Of a DNA stretch of 64,000 nt, positions 48,700 to 61,544 are shown piece after piece; position 1 is the first letter of the stretch, and each line of letters starts with the position of its first letter. The notes under the pieces are model-generated. The model was not told the DNA's origin, did not search any database, and saw only the letters and a program-made list of their open reading frames with translations. Both the position numbers and the translations under genes were made by a program. This DNA comes from Moringa oleifera (lineage: Eukaryota > Streptophyta > Magnoliopsida > Brassicales > Moringaceae), in NCBI GenBank assembly GCA_021397835.1, contig JAJFZO010000191.1:5461001-5525000 (forward strand). Direction: 5' to 3'.

Positions 48700-50480
48700 A
48701 ATCGTCTACCCATTATTAGTGAAGATGAAGATTGTACACTAGTTTGTAGTAGTGGTGGATCTATTTTTGAAGGTCAAGTAAATCCAAGCTTCACTCCCCC
48801 TTCCATATGCGGTCATCAAATGAATGAGCTTGAAGGAAATAAAGAGATATAGACAATCATTGTTGAATTCTAGCACAAGAGATGATGAAAAGATGCCACT
48901 AGACACTTATCTGTTGGATCATGAACTTGCAAGAGTTGATCTTGCATATGGTAATTTTACATAAGTATCCCTTTTCTCTAGTTAGACATGTAAGGTTTAA
49001 AAAATATTGCAATACTCTTTAAATATTGTTCAAGATGGTGTCTTGAGATACTCTTCAAAGTAATATCATGAGGATTTATAAAGATGAGAAGAAAAAGATG
49101 ATAAAGTTGCTAGAAAAATAATCAAAGCTATACGTTATTACTAATGGTATGTGGATAGGTAGTAATCAAAAGAAAGGATATATAGCTGCACCTTATGTTG
49201 ATAATTCTTAAAGCTTACAGAGTCTAATTATAAGTTACTTTGTTTACTTTTTTATATAACTCTTTTTTTATATATATTAATATATGATGACATCAACTTT
49301 ATAATAGTATTTCATGTTTATTTATGTGCCTTACCCACACTACTGAAGTTAATTTTGAGACTTTGATGGAACACTTCATGGATTCGAACATAAACCATAA
49401 GTTGTCTTCTTTAACCTTGGATAATAGTTCTACAAACGATATTGTTATCCAAATCATGTTAGATAAACTAGATTGTAGTTCATTGATGTTGGGTGACCAA
49501 ATTTTTCTCATGAGATCTGCCGCATATGTTTTGAATTTGATTGTTAAAGATGGATTGGATTCAATTGGTGAAGATATTGAAAGGATTCATGATAATGTGA
49601 CTTGTTCGACTGCAACCCTGAAACGAATGAAAAAATTTGAGGAAATTGCGTGTCAACTACATGTACCTTGTACTAAAAGGTTTGTTCTTGATTACAAGAC
49701 TAGTTAGAACTTTTCTTTTGCAATGCTTAGTATAACTTTTAGTCTATGAAAGTGTTTCCTCACTTGAAACAATGTCAATCCAATGTAATCTTTACCTATT
49801 GAAAGGGATTTAGTATTTCTAAATGATTAGTGTGAGAAATTAAGGTTGTTTTATAATGTAATTAAGATGTTTTTAGAGACTAATTATCCTATCTTTTTTG
49901 TACAAATTTGTGATACTATGATATTAAAGATTGAAACATTATATGACATTAAAAGTTGATAGCTGTTATGATAAAAAATTTTAAAATATATTAAGAGGTC
50001 ATTCATACAGTATTGGTTGTGGCAATTGTCTTGGATCCTAAGTTGAAAATGCAATAATCCAAACTTTACAGAGATATATCAAGATAAAGCTAATTTTGAA
50101 ATAAATTAAAGTTATGGTTGATTTGGTGAAAAAAGATAAAAAAAAATCATCTTTAGAGAAAAATAATCTAGTATATTAAACACGTTAGTGACAGACTTTG
50201 TTCTAAAAATCTAATTAAAAAATTTGAGATTTTTTTTTTCAAACTAGTATTATGTTAAGTCTGATTTCGATATTTATTCGAGAAAGCATATTACAGTTGA
50301 TGACTTTGATATTTTGACTTTATAAAAAACAAATGGATTAAATATCTCACTTTGCATGACATCGTTGGAGAATTTTAGCCATTCTTGTATCTAAAGTGGC
50401 AAAGATTGCTTTTAGCTCTAAAGTATGTTGTGAGTAAATTTAGACTTCATTCAAGCGTAATAGAGGTTTTGATTTATACT
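48700..50480 (+). pseudogene. Degraded hAT transposase (RICESLEEPER/DAYSLEEPER type)
   Basis: Scattered frames read through the domain order of plant hAT transposases. At about 49080-49200 the reading is YKDEKKKMIKLLEK, then GMWIGSNQKKGYIA. At 49324-49700 an open stretch contains SSLTLDNSSTNDI, IFLMRSAAYVLNLIVKDGLD and QLHVPCTKRFVLDYKT. At about 50330-50440 the dimerisation-domain remnant reads ISLCMTSLENFSHS. Stops occur between these segments. The RNase H-like fold residues are only partly preserved and the BED zinc finger was not found. It is not functional. Confidence 0.8.
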
Positions 50481-52500
50481 ATGGTGATGGGCTCATGATA
50501 CACGTATTTGCATCAAGTTTTATCTGCACATATATTTTTTTATTATATAGTTAATTTAAATTTAAATGTTTTATTACATTCAATCTTTAAAAAAATTTAC
50601 TGTAAGTGTTGTATGAGAAAATATAGATGTCGATGTAAACCTTATAATAGAAAGTGTTTTGTCCTTAAGCCATCCTTTATTATTCTTGATAGCAAGAATA
50701 GCTTCCTTGACCGGTAAACCTCTCTTATTTCATTAAGCGTGGTTAGGCTTCCATTAAAGGTTTCATGGGCTTTGCTAAGCTTCACTTGGGGAGCATTCTC
50801 GTTGGGCGAAAGGCTATTGCATGATTGACGGATTTTCCAATAAAGACAAAAATAAAATGAATTTATCGCTTTTTACTTAAAGGTTATTAAAGATGAGGAG
50901 GAAAAATATTTTTTTTTAAAAAAAAACTAAAACCTGCATTTTCTTCTTTTGCTTTTCTACAGAAATTTGGCTGGATATTGCTCACACTTTCATAAATCTC
51001 TTCTACTAAATTCTTTATGAACTATGAATTAGTGAAAATTTTTGTTGACTTAATTTTTATTAATATATTGGATAAATACTAACACATAAAAGTTGAATAA
51101 CCTAAATTATTAAATTTTTATATCAATATAATAATTTTTTAAAAAATCACTTTTTAAAAAATCAACAAGGATCTTATTGGTTGATAAGGCTATTGCAACC
51201 TACCCATATATTGTGAAATGATCAATTATAAATTAGCATAAAGAACGTGCACTTAAAATAAGATTTAAGAGCTATGTGAAAAGGCGTAGACATCTTAACG
51301 TATGATGAGATTGGTATCCCCCAATTTGTTCAATTTATTGATAATTGTATATTTAAGGTATATTTCTTTGCTTGATTTAACAGGTTGTGGGACTATATAT
51401 ATAAAATGTACATGACAGTAACAGTTATCACAAAATATTCACAGAAAAGCTAGTAAATGCGAATGTCCAACCACTCAAGACTTTTATCACAAGAAAAGGT
51501 TCCAAAAGTCAATGCGATTGAGTGTAGCTTAATGATCTTCACCGAAATATCTGATTGAGTGTAGCTCTCTTACAATGTCTTTTTCAAAGACTGTCTCTTC
51601 ATGGAATAATCTGTTCTGAGTGTAGCTGGTGCATGTTAACAACCCATCACAGGATTCAGAATTCATTCCGATGATCAACCTTTAATTGGTTTAATAAACA
51701 AGATTAAAGTTGGTAATCAAAAAGAAAAAAAATCAGAATATCTGATCATAAGTTCTTAATTTTATATTTTATAAGAATCATTATACTAAATTACATATCA
51801 AAATTTTTGATCACAGTAAATTTGTTTTATTTTGAATATGAGATCACCCGTGCATAAAACATAAATTATATTTTTGTTATTAAAATATTTTAAAAATATT
51901 TTAAATAAAATTTATATTTTATTTTAATTTTATTTTTAAAATTTAAACTATTTTTATTTATACATTATTTTTAATAAATTTTTTAAATTTCAAATTATAT
52001 AAAATTTTAAAAAATATATAATGAGCTCTTAAAATATTTTTAATTTTTATGTGGTTAAAATTTAAATGGTTGCTTATCTCCTTCAAAGATTTGAAATTAA
52101 ATTTGTTGAAAATTGAAAAATCAAATCCTTATTGAAAAGAATTAAATTTAAATTTTTTAAAATTTAAAAATAATAATTAATATAAAAAATTAAATAATTA
52201 TAAAAATATATAATTTATAGTGGTTCGTATTCAATTGAAAGTTACATTTACTTTATCACTGTCATAAGAAATCTTTTTCTTATGAAAAATGAATTATAAA
52301 AAAGATAACTTGTTTTCTCTTTATTATTATTTTTTATTATAACAAATTTTAGATTTTCTCTGAATACATATGTAGAAACTTTTTTTTTATATAACAAATG
52401 CTAGAGTTAACAATACATGTGTGAAAATATCAAAATATCATTTTATATAAATTAATCTTTATACGTACTTAACAATTCATTATCTCAATTATTTCCTCCA
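50481..52500. other. Non-coding relic DNA, AT-rich from 51750
   Basis: No domain was recognised. Between about 51510 and 51630 the phrase TGAGTGTAGCT recurs three times. The part from about 51750 to 52420 is very AT-rich and resembles other AT-rich blocks of the window. In minus-strand order it follows the copia RNase H relic, so the 3' LTR of that element may lie here, but I could not delimit it. Confidence 0.35.
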
Positions 52501-52509
52501 CCTGCAATG

Positions 52510-55078
52510 GTCATGACTCCTTAATTAACAGTTAAAAAGTTTCATTGAAGTTATACACAATTTTAGTTTTTCGATTATCATAATTTTATTCAACATATCA
52601 GTTGAATTTTGATTTTTTTGTATCTTTTCAAGTGATAAAATATAATCTTCTAAAGTTGATCTTATAAAATGATACCTAATTTGTATATATTTTATCCTAA
52701 CATGATACACAAGATTTTTACTCAAATGAATGATACTCTAACTGTCATAATATAACACATTTTTTCAAACTTGTACTTCAGTCCATCTAAAAAAGATAAT
52801 AACCATATCATCTCCTTGCTTGCTTGTGTAAGTGCAATAAATTCTACCTCTATAGTAAAAAGTGCAACTTATCTTTTATAGCTTAGACATCTAACAGATT
52901 GTAGTACCACCCAATATGTAAACATACTCAATAGTACTTTTTCTACTATTTATATCACTAGCCATATCAGCATTAACATAAACATGCAAACTTAAGTTTG
53001 TATATTTTTAAAGTATAAAGATAAATTTTCAGTATCTTTCAAATACGTGAAAATCCATTTAATTGCTTCTTAGTCTTGTTTCCCTGGATTATTTATATAT
53101 TTGGTAACAACTCCCACTATATATGCGATGTTTGGTTTTGTACACATTATCATATACATTAGACTTTCAATAGCAGAGTATAAGGCACTTTATTGATATA
53201 TGCAATCTCATTATCAGTAGAAGGAAATTAACTTTTGGATAGTCTAAAGTGACTAGCCAAAAGTGTGCTCATTAGTTTGGCACCATCCATTCTGAATCTA
53301 CCAAGCACCTTTTTGACATAGTTCTTTTGAGATACCTTGAAGATCTCTTTTTCTCTGGTGATTCTTGTCCCAAAGATTTGTTTAATGGAACTCAAATCCT
53401 TCATAGCAAACTTCTCTAAAAACTTACTCTATAATTCCTCTATCTCATACAAATTAGCTCAAACAATTAACGTATCGTTAATATATAATAATAATATAAT
53501 TTAAAAGTTATCATCTTTTTTGACATAACAACAATAATATGCTTGGCATCTTAAGAAACCGTTGTCATCCATAAAGTTGTTAAACTTCTTATACCATTAT
53601 CTAGGAGTTTATTTTAATACAACCTTTTTATAAGTTCACACACCATTTTTCCCTTACTTTTGACTTCAAAATTTGTGTGGCTGATGTATTTAAATTTTTT
53701 CCTCCAAATCATCATGAAAAAAAGCTATTTTTACAACCATTTATTATAGATACAAATCTTTCATTGGGGAGAAAATCTCTTTTATATCCTCATTTTATTG
53801 AAAGTCTTTAACTGTTAACCTTACTTTATATCGTTTACTACCATCATGTTCTTTTTTTATACAATAAACTCATTTATTCTATAATGTCTTTTTTCTTTGG
53901 GTAGTTTTGCTAACTCCCATGTTTGATTACTCATTAGGAAATTTATTTCATCTTTCATGACTAATTCTTACTTGATTGATTCATCAATCTACCAAGATTC
54001 ATCAAAGCTCTCTAGTTAACCCTTATCAGTCTAGTTCAAATATGGTGAAAACTTCTATGGTGATCTCATAGTCTTAGAAAATCTTTTCACTTCTATTACT
54101 AGAGTAGTTGGATTTGCCTCTAGAATTATACTCTTATTATTTTCCTAAGCAATGTCATCTTCAACCTCCTAAGTATTCTGTCATAACTAGTTCATTGAAA
54201 TATCTCTTAAGTGGATTGCTTCAGGCTTTTTTACTTTAGAATCTATTACTTCTGAATTTTTATCCAAACTATTCTTATACAAAACTTGCTCATTGAAGAT
54301 TACATCCTTACTTCGAATGATCTTCCTATTTTGGCTATCCCAGAAATGATAATCAAACTCATTGTCATCATATCCAATGAAAAAAATATTTTTTAAATTT
54401 AGAATCAAGTTTATCTCTAGCAGCAACATCAATATGAACATAAGATAGGCAATCAAATATTCTTAAGAAACACAAGTATACTTTTTTATCGCTTCAAACC
54501 TTCTTAGGTATTTTGCATCTTAAAGAACTAAACGACTTCTATTGATTAGATAGACTGCAGTGTTAATTGCATATGCCTAAAATACCTCAAGCAACTCTAC
54601 ATGAATTCTTATGCTTTTTGCACGTTCATTTAATGTCCTATTCATCCTTTATGTAACATCATTTACTGAGGTATTTTAGAAATAATCTTCTCCATCTTAA
54701 TCTCATTATTAGCTCAAACTATTTAAAATCTCCATCAATGTATTTTTTACCATTATTAAATCTCAAGTACTTAACTTGAAGATTAGTTTTTTTCTCAATC
54801 ATAACTTTTTATTTCCTGAAAACATCAAGCACATTAGATTTGTTCTTGAAAAAATAAATCCACATATTTTTGGTTAAGTAATTAATGAACGTCACATAAT
54901 AGTTAGGTTCTTCAAGAGATATCACAAGTAAAGGTCCCATACATCTGTATAAACTAACTTTAATTTTTTTACTTCAACTTCTTTCCTATTTTAGAGAAGC
55001 TAATCATTTTCTATTTGTCGAGGATGTAACTTTCACATAATATGTGCTCTATGAATTTCAAATCTGGCAAATTACCAT
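52510..55078 (-). pseudogene. Ty1/copia pol relic: integrase, reverse transcriptase, RNase H
   Basis: On the minus strand the copia order can be read with many stops. Integrase-like pieces occupy about 55070-54480. At 54456-54187 an open piece reads FFIGYDDNEFDYHFWD, then RSKDVIFNEQ, the conserved region just after integrase. Reverse-transcriptase C-terminal and RNase H remnants lie at about 53500-52520, including EFIALTQASKEMIWLLSFL and YHFIRSTLEDYILSLEKI, near the ADMLNK segment typical of the pol end. A purine-rich tract (GGTGGAGGAA) follows near 52500. The element is dead and is split by the CACTA insertion at 55079. Confidence 0.82.
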
Positions 55079-55375
55079 CACTACAAAAAAATTAAAAAAT
55101 GGTAACACAACATAGTGACTGATTTTTTCAGTCACTAAATAATGACAGAATAGTGATTGATTTATTATAGAATGAAAATTTTATCATAGCGATAGAATAA
55201 TGACAGATTAATAACACACATTAGCAACAAACGCTATCTTCGTCGTTAAATTTATTTTCAATTCATTTATTTAAATTTTTAATCGATTTAACAATAGATT
55301 AGCGATCGAATTTTAATCAATAGCTAATCAAGGATCTAGCAACAACAAGGTTTTGGTCACTATTTAGGCAACATA
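55079..55375. repeat. Left subterminal region of the CACTA element
   Basis: After the terminus come drifted copies of the motif TAGCGACAGAT and its complement (for example TAGTGACTGATT, AATAATGACAGATT, TTAGCGATCGAATT). In this superfamily such subterminal motifs are the binding sites of the small transposase protein. This end is more degraded than the right end. Confidence 0.65.
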
Positions 55376-56445
55376 GCCTAACGACCACGCCATGGGCAGT
55401 CGCGAAGGTTGCAAGCTTGCTGCCTTCGAAGGCAGCCATGCATGGCGGCTACAGAAGCAAGCTAGCCACTAGTATGCCACCTTGGAAGGCAACAATGCAT
55501 GGCCATCACTAAAGCAAGGTGGCCGCCAGCTTGTTGCCTTCCAAAGCAGCCATGCATGGTCACGAGCTTACTGCCATAATTCGAAGGTGGCCATGCATGG
55601 TCGCTGCCATGGCAGCCATGCATGACCTTCAAAGGTGACTGCCATGGCCACGAAGGAGGAAGCCACGGCGTTTGAAGGTGGCAGCCATGGCCGTGAACAT
55701 AGTCATGACCTTCGAAGGTGGCCGCCATGGCAGCGAAAGAAGCAGCCACGGATGCCCACAAAGGCAGCCCAGGCGTCCATGAAGGCAGCCACGATAGCCC
55801 ACGAAGGCAGCCATGACAGCCCACGGAGAGGAAGGCAACCACGGCCCCACGAAGGCAGCCACGGCCCCTACGAAGGCAACTAAGGCCCTTACGAAGGTAA
55901 CCATGGGAGCCTATGAAGGTAGCCGCGGCACCAACGAAGGCATCCACGGGCACCCACAAAGGTAGCCACGGTGCCCATGAAGGCAGCCACAGCCATCCAT
56001 GAAGGTAGCCACGGGAGCCCACGAAGGGGGCAGCCATGGCCTTCGAAGGCGGTAGCCATGGCCTTCCAAGGTGACAGCGATGGTCATTGTGACAGCGAAG
56101 GCGAGCCATGGCTATTGCGAAAGCCTCCACGCATGGTCGCGAAGGCAGCCATGGCTACCCCAAAAACCTTCATGCATGGCTGTGAAGGCAGCCATGGCCG
56201 CTGCCAAAGCATCCATGCATGGCCACAAAGGCAGCCATGCTTACAGCTAAAGCGTCCATGCATGGCAATGGCAGCCATGGCCTGCGAAGGTGGCAGCGAT
56301 GGCTATCGCAAAAGCCTCCATGCATGGCCGTGAAGGCAGACGTGGCCTTCGAAGCTAGTAGCCATGGCCTTCTAAGGTGTTAGCCATGGGTGCAGTGAAA
56401 GCGACCACGCATGGCCTCGAAGGGGGAAGCCATGGATTATTTTCA
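55376..56445. repeat. GC-rich minisatellite of GAAGGCAGCCATGG-type units
   Basis: A GC-rich block of about 1.05 kb stands in AT-rich DNA. The basic unit GAAGGCAGCCATGGCC recurs dozens of times, and a higher-order unit of about 60 bases with the palindrome CCATGCATGG occurs in the right half. Long open frames on both strands (for example 55462-56130 on the minus strand) arise because the repeat lacks stops; they are not genes. Confidence 0.88.
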
Positions 56446-57054
56446 TTGTGGATGCAACGATGGACTGCACTTCCATCGCTATATTTCACTTCTAGCGACC
56501 ACCACTTACTTCCATCGTTAAAGTGCTTATAAATTGAAACCCTAATTTTTTTTATTTCGCACGAGTACCGTTTTCTTTCCCCCTATTTCTATTGCTGTCT
56601 TTGCTTATGTCTTCTTAAAATTTTTCCTTTTCACCAGGTTCATTTTTCCTTTAATTTTATTGTTATCTCTGCATGTATCAGGATTTTCAAATTGCTCTTT
56701 TCACCAGCAAGCGACATTGTCTTCCCCCATTTATCTTGTTGTCTCAAAGCCGAGTCTTTGCCACTCTCTCCCTGCTCAGCATCTTGGTGTGTGCCATTTT
56801 CTCATCTATTTTCTCCACTGTGAGGAGCCATTTTCATCTTTCCTCTTTACTTGATAATTTTTGTAGTTAATTATCAAAATTTTTGATGATGATATTGATG
56901 ATTAGAAAATCTTGTATAGGAATATTATGATTATATTTGGTAATTATAAAAATATTGTAGATTTCAAATATATTTTTTAGTTATTTATTTTATGTTTTAA
57001 TAAATTTAATTTAATGTCTATTATTAGGTAATTTTTGAATTTGGTTGTAATTTA

Positions 57055-57610
57055 AGATAAATATTTTAATTAGGTTTTCATGAAATTTAAATTAGTTAGA
57101 TATTTATTAAATTTTATAATTGTTAATTTTATTTGTTAATAAATTTAGTTTATGTTATATTATTTAGAAAATAATTTAATTAATTTGTAATGTAAGATAA
57201 ATAATTTAATTAGAGTTTTATGAAATTTAAATTAGTTAGGTATTAATTAAATTCTATAATTGTTAATTTTATAGGTTAATTAAAAATTTTATTTATATTA
57301 AATTAGATAGATAATAGTTTGATTAGAACATAATTTGAGATAAATAATTTAATTAGATTTTTATGAAATTTAAATTAGTTAGATGTTAATTAAATTTTGC
57401 AATTGTTAATTTTATTTGTTAATAAAATTGTTAATTTGTTATTGATTACATAGATAATAGTTTAATTACATTATAATTTCATGACATAAATAATTTAATT
57501 AATTAGATTTTTATGAAAATTAATTTACTTAGATGTTGATTAAATTTTAGAGTTATTAATTTTATTTTTTAAAATAAATTTAGTTTATGTTAATTATATA
57601 TTTACATATG
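57055..57610 (+). repeat. Tandem repeat of about 140-146 bp units, four copies
   Basis: The phrase AGATAAATAxTTTAATTAG followed by TTTTATGAAATTTAAATTAG recurs with starts near 57055, 57195, 57338 and 57484 (the last reads ACATAAATAATTTAATT). The array lies between the GC-rich minisatellite and the transposase relic, in the probable promoter and 5' region. Confidence 0.8.
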
Positions 57611-58319
57611 AATAATTATTACTAATGTTAAAGAAATTTATTTATATGTTAATGAATTAAATTAATTTATTATATGATAATCATAAAATGTTACTGTTAG
57701 CAAAGTTATACTTCACACATATTTTTTAGATATACAGTTTGAGAATTATTAGTAAACATTTATTGTCGGTCACGTGTTTGTACGTGCATCAAAATAAATT
57801 ATTCAATAATAATTATTGAATTGTTCAGATCAAACAGTTTAGAAATGTAACGTTTATGTGCGGCACACGTGTAAATTGTTGTTCATTTTATTTTGTAAAA
57901 ATTTTTAGTATCTCATTTAATCTTCGTGTACATACTAATGAATATGAGCGTGTGTTTCAATGAAAAACACTAATTCATATCTATACATGTAATGTACTTG
58001 GAGAACTATGTGGAAATGTTACCGAAATTTTTACAAAATGAAGTGAACAATTAGTTACTATATTGTACTTCACATAAGTATACATTTCTGAATGGTATAA
58101 AACCACTTACCTTTGAAGTTTGGGTGGCATGCATAAAACATTAAACAAGTCGTATTATAAGTCATGTGCGTTTTATGTGTCCTCGAAATTGTTTGATAAT
58201 TATTTTATGTTATAATAAGTTTTAAAATTATTGAAATTTTTAGGATGCAAGTTGTTAGGAACTAGTTTAATTAGAATGACTTAAGAAACAGAAAAATGAG
58301 TACATTAAATCACCAATAG

Positions 58320-61110
58320 ATGTACTTCAGGCTTATATATGGATTCTTAAATCAAAAATTTTTAGATGGTATGGAACGTTTCATTCAGTTTTCTTGTAGT
58401 CAATTGGCATTCATGGATAAAGATATAATAAGGTGTCCATATAATCATAGAAAGTGTCAGAACCGTCGTTATGAAACTATTGATGTAGTTAGATATCATT
58501 TGGCTAAATATGATTTCGTATCGGGATATTATGTTTGGAATTATCATGGAAAAAACGATGAGAATTATAATAATGGGGTAACTAAATATTATGTCGAGGA
58601 AGGATCTACCATTGTGCATGAAGTTAATACATACCAAACATGGTAATAGATGCCGTTGGTCCGAAATTTAATCCAGAACATATGGAGGAATTCCTAATCT
58701 AGACGTTCAACGTTTTTATGATATGTTGAATGCTATTAATCCACAATTATGGGATGGATGTCAAAATCATTCACAATTATTTGTTGTTGCTAGAATGATG
58801 AACATAAAGTCAAGACATCATATTTCGAAAAGATGTTATGATGATATTTGCCAATTAATAAAAGAGATGATGCTTGTCGGTAATCTCATGACTGAGGATT
58901 TTTACAGTACAAAAACATGCATGCAAGGTATGGGGTTGCCGGTTGAAAAGATTCACTTTTGTAACAACATGTGCATGATATACTGGGGTAAGACAATGAA
59001 CTAAGTTCTTGTAAGTTTTGCAATCATCCGCGGTATAAAAGACAAAGACGAGAATCTAATAAATAAAAAACACTTGTTCGATATAAGAAGATGTATTGTT
59101 TTCCTCTTAGTCCATGATTATAGAGACTATATGCATCAGAAGCCACACCTAAGAACATGAGATGGCATGCCGAACACGAGATTAAAGATGGTGTAATGCG
59201 TCATTGCTCTGACTCTCCTACTTGGATGCATTTTAATCAATCGCATCCATCTTTTGTTATTGAATGTAGCAACATCAGAATAGGTTTTAGTACTGATGGA
59301 TTTTAACTGTTTGGTCAATCAGGCTAACAGTATTTTTCATGGTCGGTAATAGTCACACCATATAACTTACTCCCGTGGATGTGCATGAACGGGGAGTACA
59401 TATTCCTAACTATAATCATTCTTAGATCGACAAATCCAAGAGAGAAGTTAGATGTTTATTTACAGCCTTTGATAGCAGAGTTGCAAATTTTATGGAAAGT
59501 TAGGGTGCTCACGTATGATATCTCTTGTAAATAAAATTTTATCATAAAAGTTGCTTTGATGTGGACCATTAATGACTTTTCTACCTACTTGATGTTGTTT
59601 GGATGGAGTATAGGAGGAAGACTAGCTTATCCTTACTGTGAAAAAGATTCAGATGCATTTACCATTCCTAACGGACAGAAGCATCTTGATTTGATAAACC
59701 ATCGTAAGTTTTTACCAAAAGATCATCCATTTCGGAGGAATAAAACTGTATTCATTAAAAGTAAAATGGTGAGAAGAGTAGCTCTTTTTATTAAATCAAT
59801 GTGATCATCCATTTCGGAGGAATAAAACTGTATTCATTAAAAGTAAAATGGTGAGAAGAGTAGCTCTTTTTATTAAATCAGTGTATTAATTACTATATGA
59901 TATATTAGGGCTAAGAAAAGTTACATAAGTGAGATATGATTAGATAAATGGTCCTATTTGCAAGACATGCTGTTGAAGGAACGAATCATATTTTATGATT
60001 TACCTTATTGGTGCATTAACTTAATATGACATAATCTTGATATCATGCACATAGGAAAAAATGTATTCGATAATGTGTTCAACACAGTCATAAATGTAGA
60101 AGGAAAGATAAAGGATAATGCAAAGTTAAGGGAAGACTTGAAGCATTTTTCAAATACCCTGAGTTAGCAAGAAATACGACCACTGAAAAATACCCTAAAA
60201 GTTGTTATAGCCTTGACAAAGCTAGTAGAGAAACATTGTGTAAGTGGGTGAAGAATCTGAGATTTCCTAATGGATATGTATCAAATATGGCAAGGTGTAT
60301 AGATATAATGAAACCGAAGCTGTTTGGGATGAAAAGTAATGACTGTCATGTTTTCATGCAACGCATTTCGTGAGTTATTGTCTACTAATGTGTGGCACAC
60401 ATTAATAAAATTGAGTTTTTTTTTAAGGACTTACATCAACTACCATTCGGGGTGAAGATATGAAACAACTTGAGAATGAAATTTTAATAATTTTATGTAA
60501 ACTCGAGCGTATATTTCCTTCAAGTTTTTTTGACTTGATGAAACATCTTCCAGTGCACTTGGCTTATGAAGCAAAGATAGCTAGTCTAGTGCAGTATCGA
60601 TGGATGTATCCATTTGAAAGGTACTAATCTTTACTTTATGTAATTAATATATGTCATTGTACATGTTAATTATTTGATCATTCTTAATTATCATCATAGG
60701 TACTTACGGAAGTTGAAAAACAACATTAAAAATAAAGTAAAAGTGGAAGGCTCGATATGCAATGCATATTTGATTGAAGAGGCGTCATTGTTTTACTCAC
60801 ACTGCTTCGAGCCACTTGTTAACACACGATATCGAAAATTGTCATAAAATGATGCTGGTGATTATGAGTTGAAAGAGTATGAAGAAAATATCTTGATCTT
60901 TAAACATCTTAGTTGATCATTTAAAATGGAAAAATCTAAATACTTGATAGAGGAAGAATATCAAGTCGCACATACATATGTTTTGTTGAATTGCTCTGAG
61001 GTCGAATCATTCACAGAGTACATATTTGATAACTTAATCATAGCAATTGATATAGCCATTCGCATATTAAAAATGTTCTTTAATAATGATCATCATTTTT
61101 CATACTAATA
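58320..61110 (+). pseudogene. CACTA TNP2-type transposase relic (Transposase_21 with DUF4218)
   Basis: At 58320-58646 an open piece matches the transposase-associated zinc domain (IRCPYNHRKC, then VVRYHLAKYDFVSGYYVW). The Transposase_21 region follows across frames: MLNAINPQLWDGCQNHSQL and KRCYDDICQLIKEMM at 58723-58900, VEKIHFCNNMC near 58940-58970, MRWHAEHE near 59158, and LVFGWS-type text GWSIGGRLAYPYCEKDSDAF near 59600. DUF4218 appears at about 60440-60840 (IRGEDMKQLENEI, PVHLAYEAKIASLVQYRWMYPFE read in part). A piece at 60926-61108 may belong to the C-terminal DUF4216. Stops and shifts break the gene repeatedly. Confidence 0.85.
59721..59884 (+). repeat. 82-bp tandem duplication inside the transposase relic
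   Basis: 59721-59802 and 59803-59884 are adjacent copies of the same 82-base unit beginning GATCATCCATTTCGGAGG, with a single visible mismatch near the end (TCAATGT against TCAGTGT). As 82 is not a multiple of three, it shifts the frame. The near identity indicates a recent event relative to the age of the relic. Confidence 0.93.
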
Positions 61111-61544
61111 TTTTGTAGGATTTATATTTCTCAATTACGTGAACATTGTCCACACATAACTGATCGTGAGGTCGACACTCATTTGGAGCTTTATTTTTCT
61201 AGTTGGTTTAATTTATACATGTGTCCTTCTAATCTAACTTCTTGTTTGGTTAAATTATTTTTGGTTAGTGCAGTCAAATGATTCATTTTCTAATACTTAC
61301 AGGTTCATGATCCATTAAACTTTACTGATTGCAATTTTATCAAGGATGTTGCAAAAGGTCTATTAAAGTGAGTGAAATCATAACCAGGTTATTATGTCTA
61401 GCTTAGGGAGTATGTAAAATTCAAGTAGACAACAAATTTATGTAGACAATAATACGTAAGTATTTATAATTATTATTTTTAGTACTTTGCATCATTATCT
61501 TTATACATAAATTTTGTTAATATTTATTCATTATCTTATTTGAT

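Larger units (their letters stand above)
47572..50480 (+). mobile_element. hAT (Ac-like) transposon relic, right end undefined
   Basis: TAGGGATGTCAAAATTTTC at 47572 matches the usual hAT terminus, and a degraded hAT transposase lies downstream in the + orientation. The first kilobase is non-coding, with an ATT microsatellite. I could not find a matching inverted terminus or 8-bp duplication on the right, so 50480 is only the end of recognisable transposase. Confidence 0.6.

Noticed and set aside
55462..56130. 222-codon minus-strand ORF and overlapping + ORFs (55635-55883, 55971-56333)
   Set aside because: They lie entirely within a GC-rich minisatellite with no stop codons in several frames. 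The translations are pure repeat and no homology is expected.
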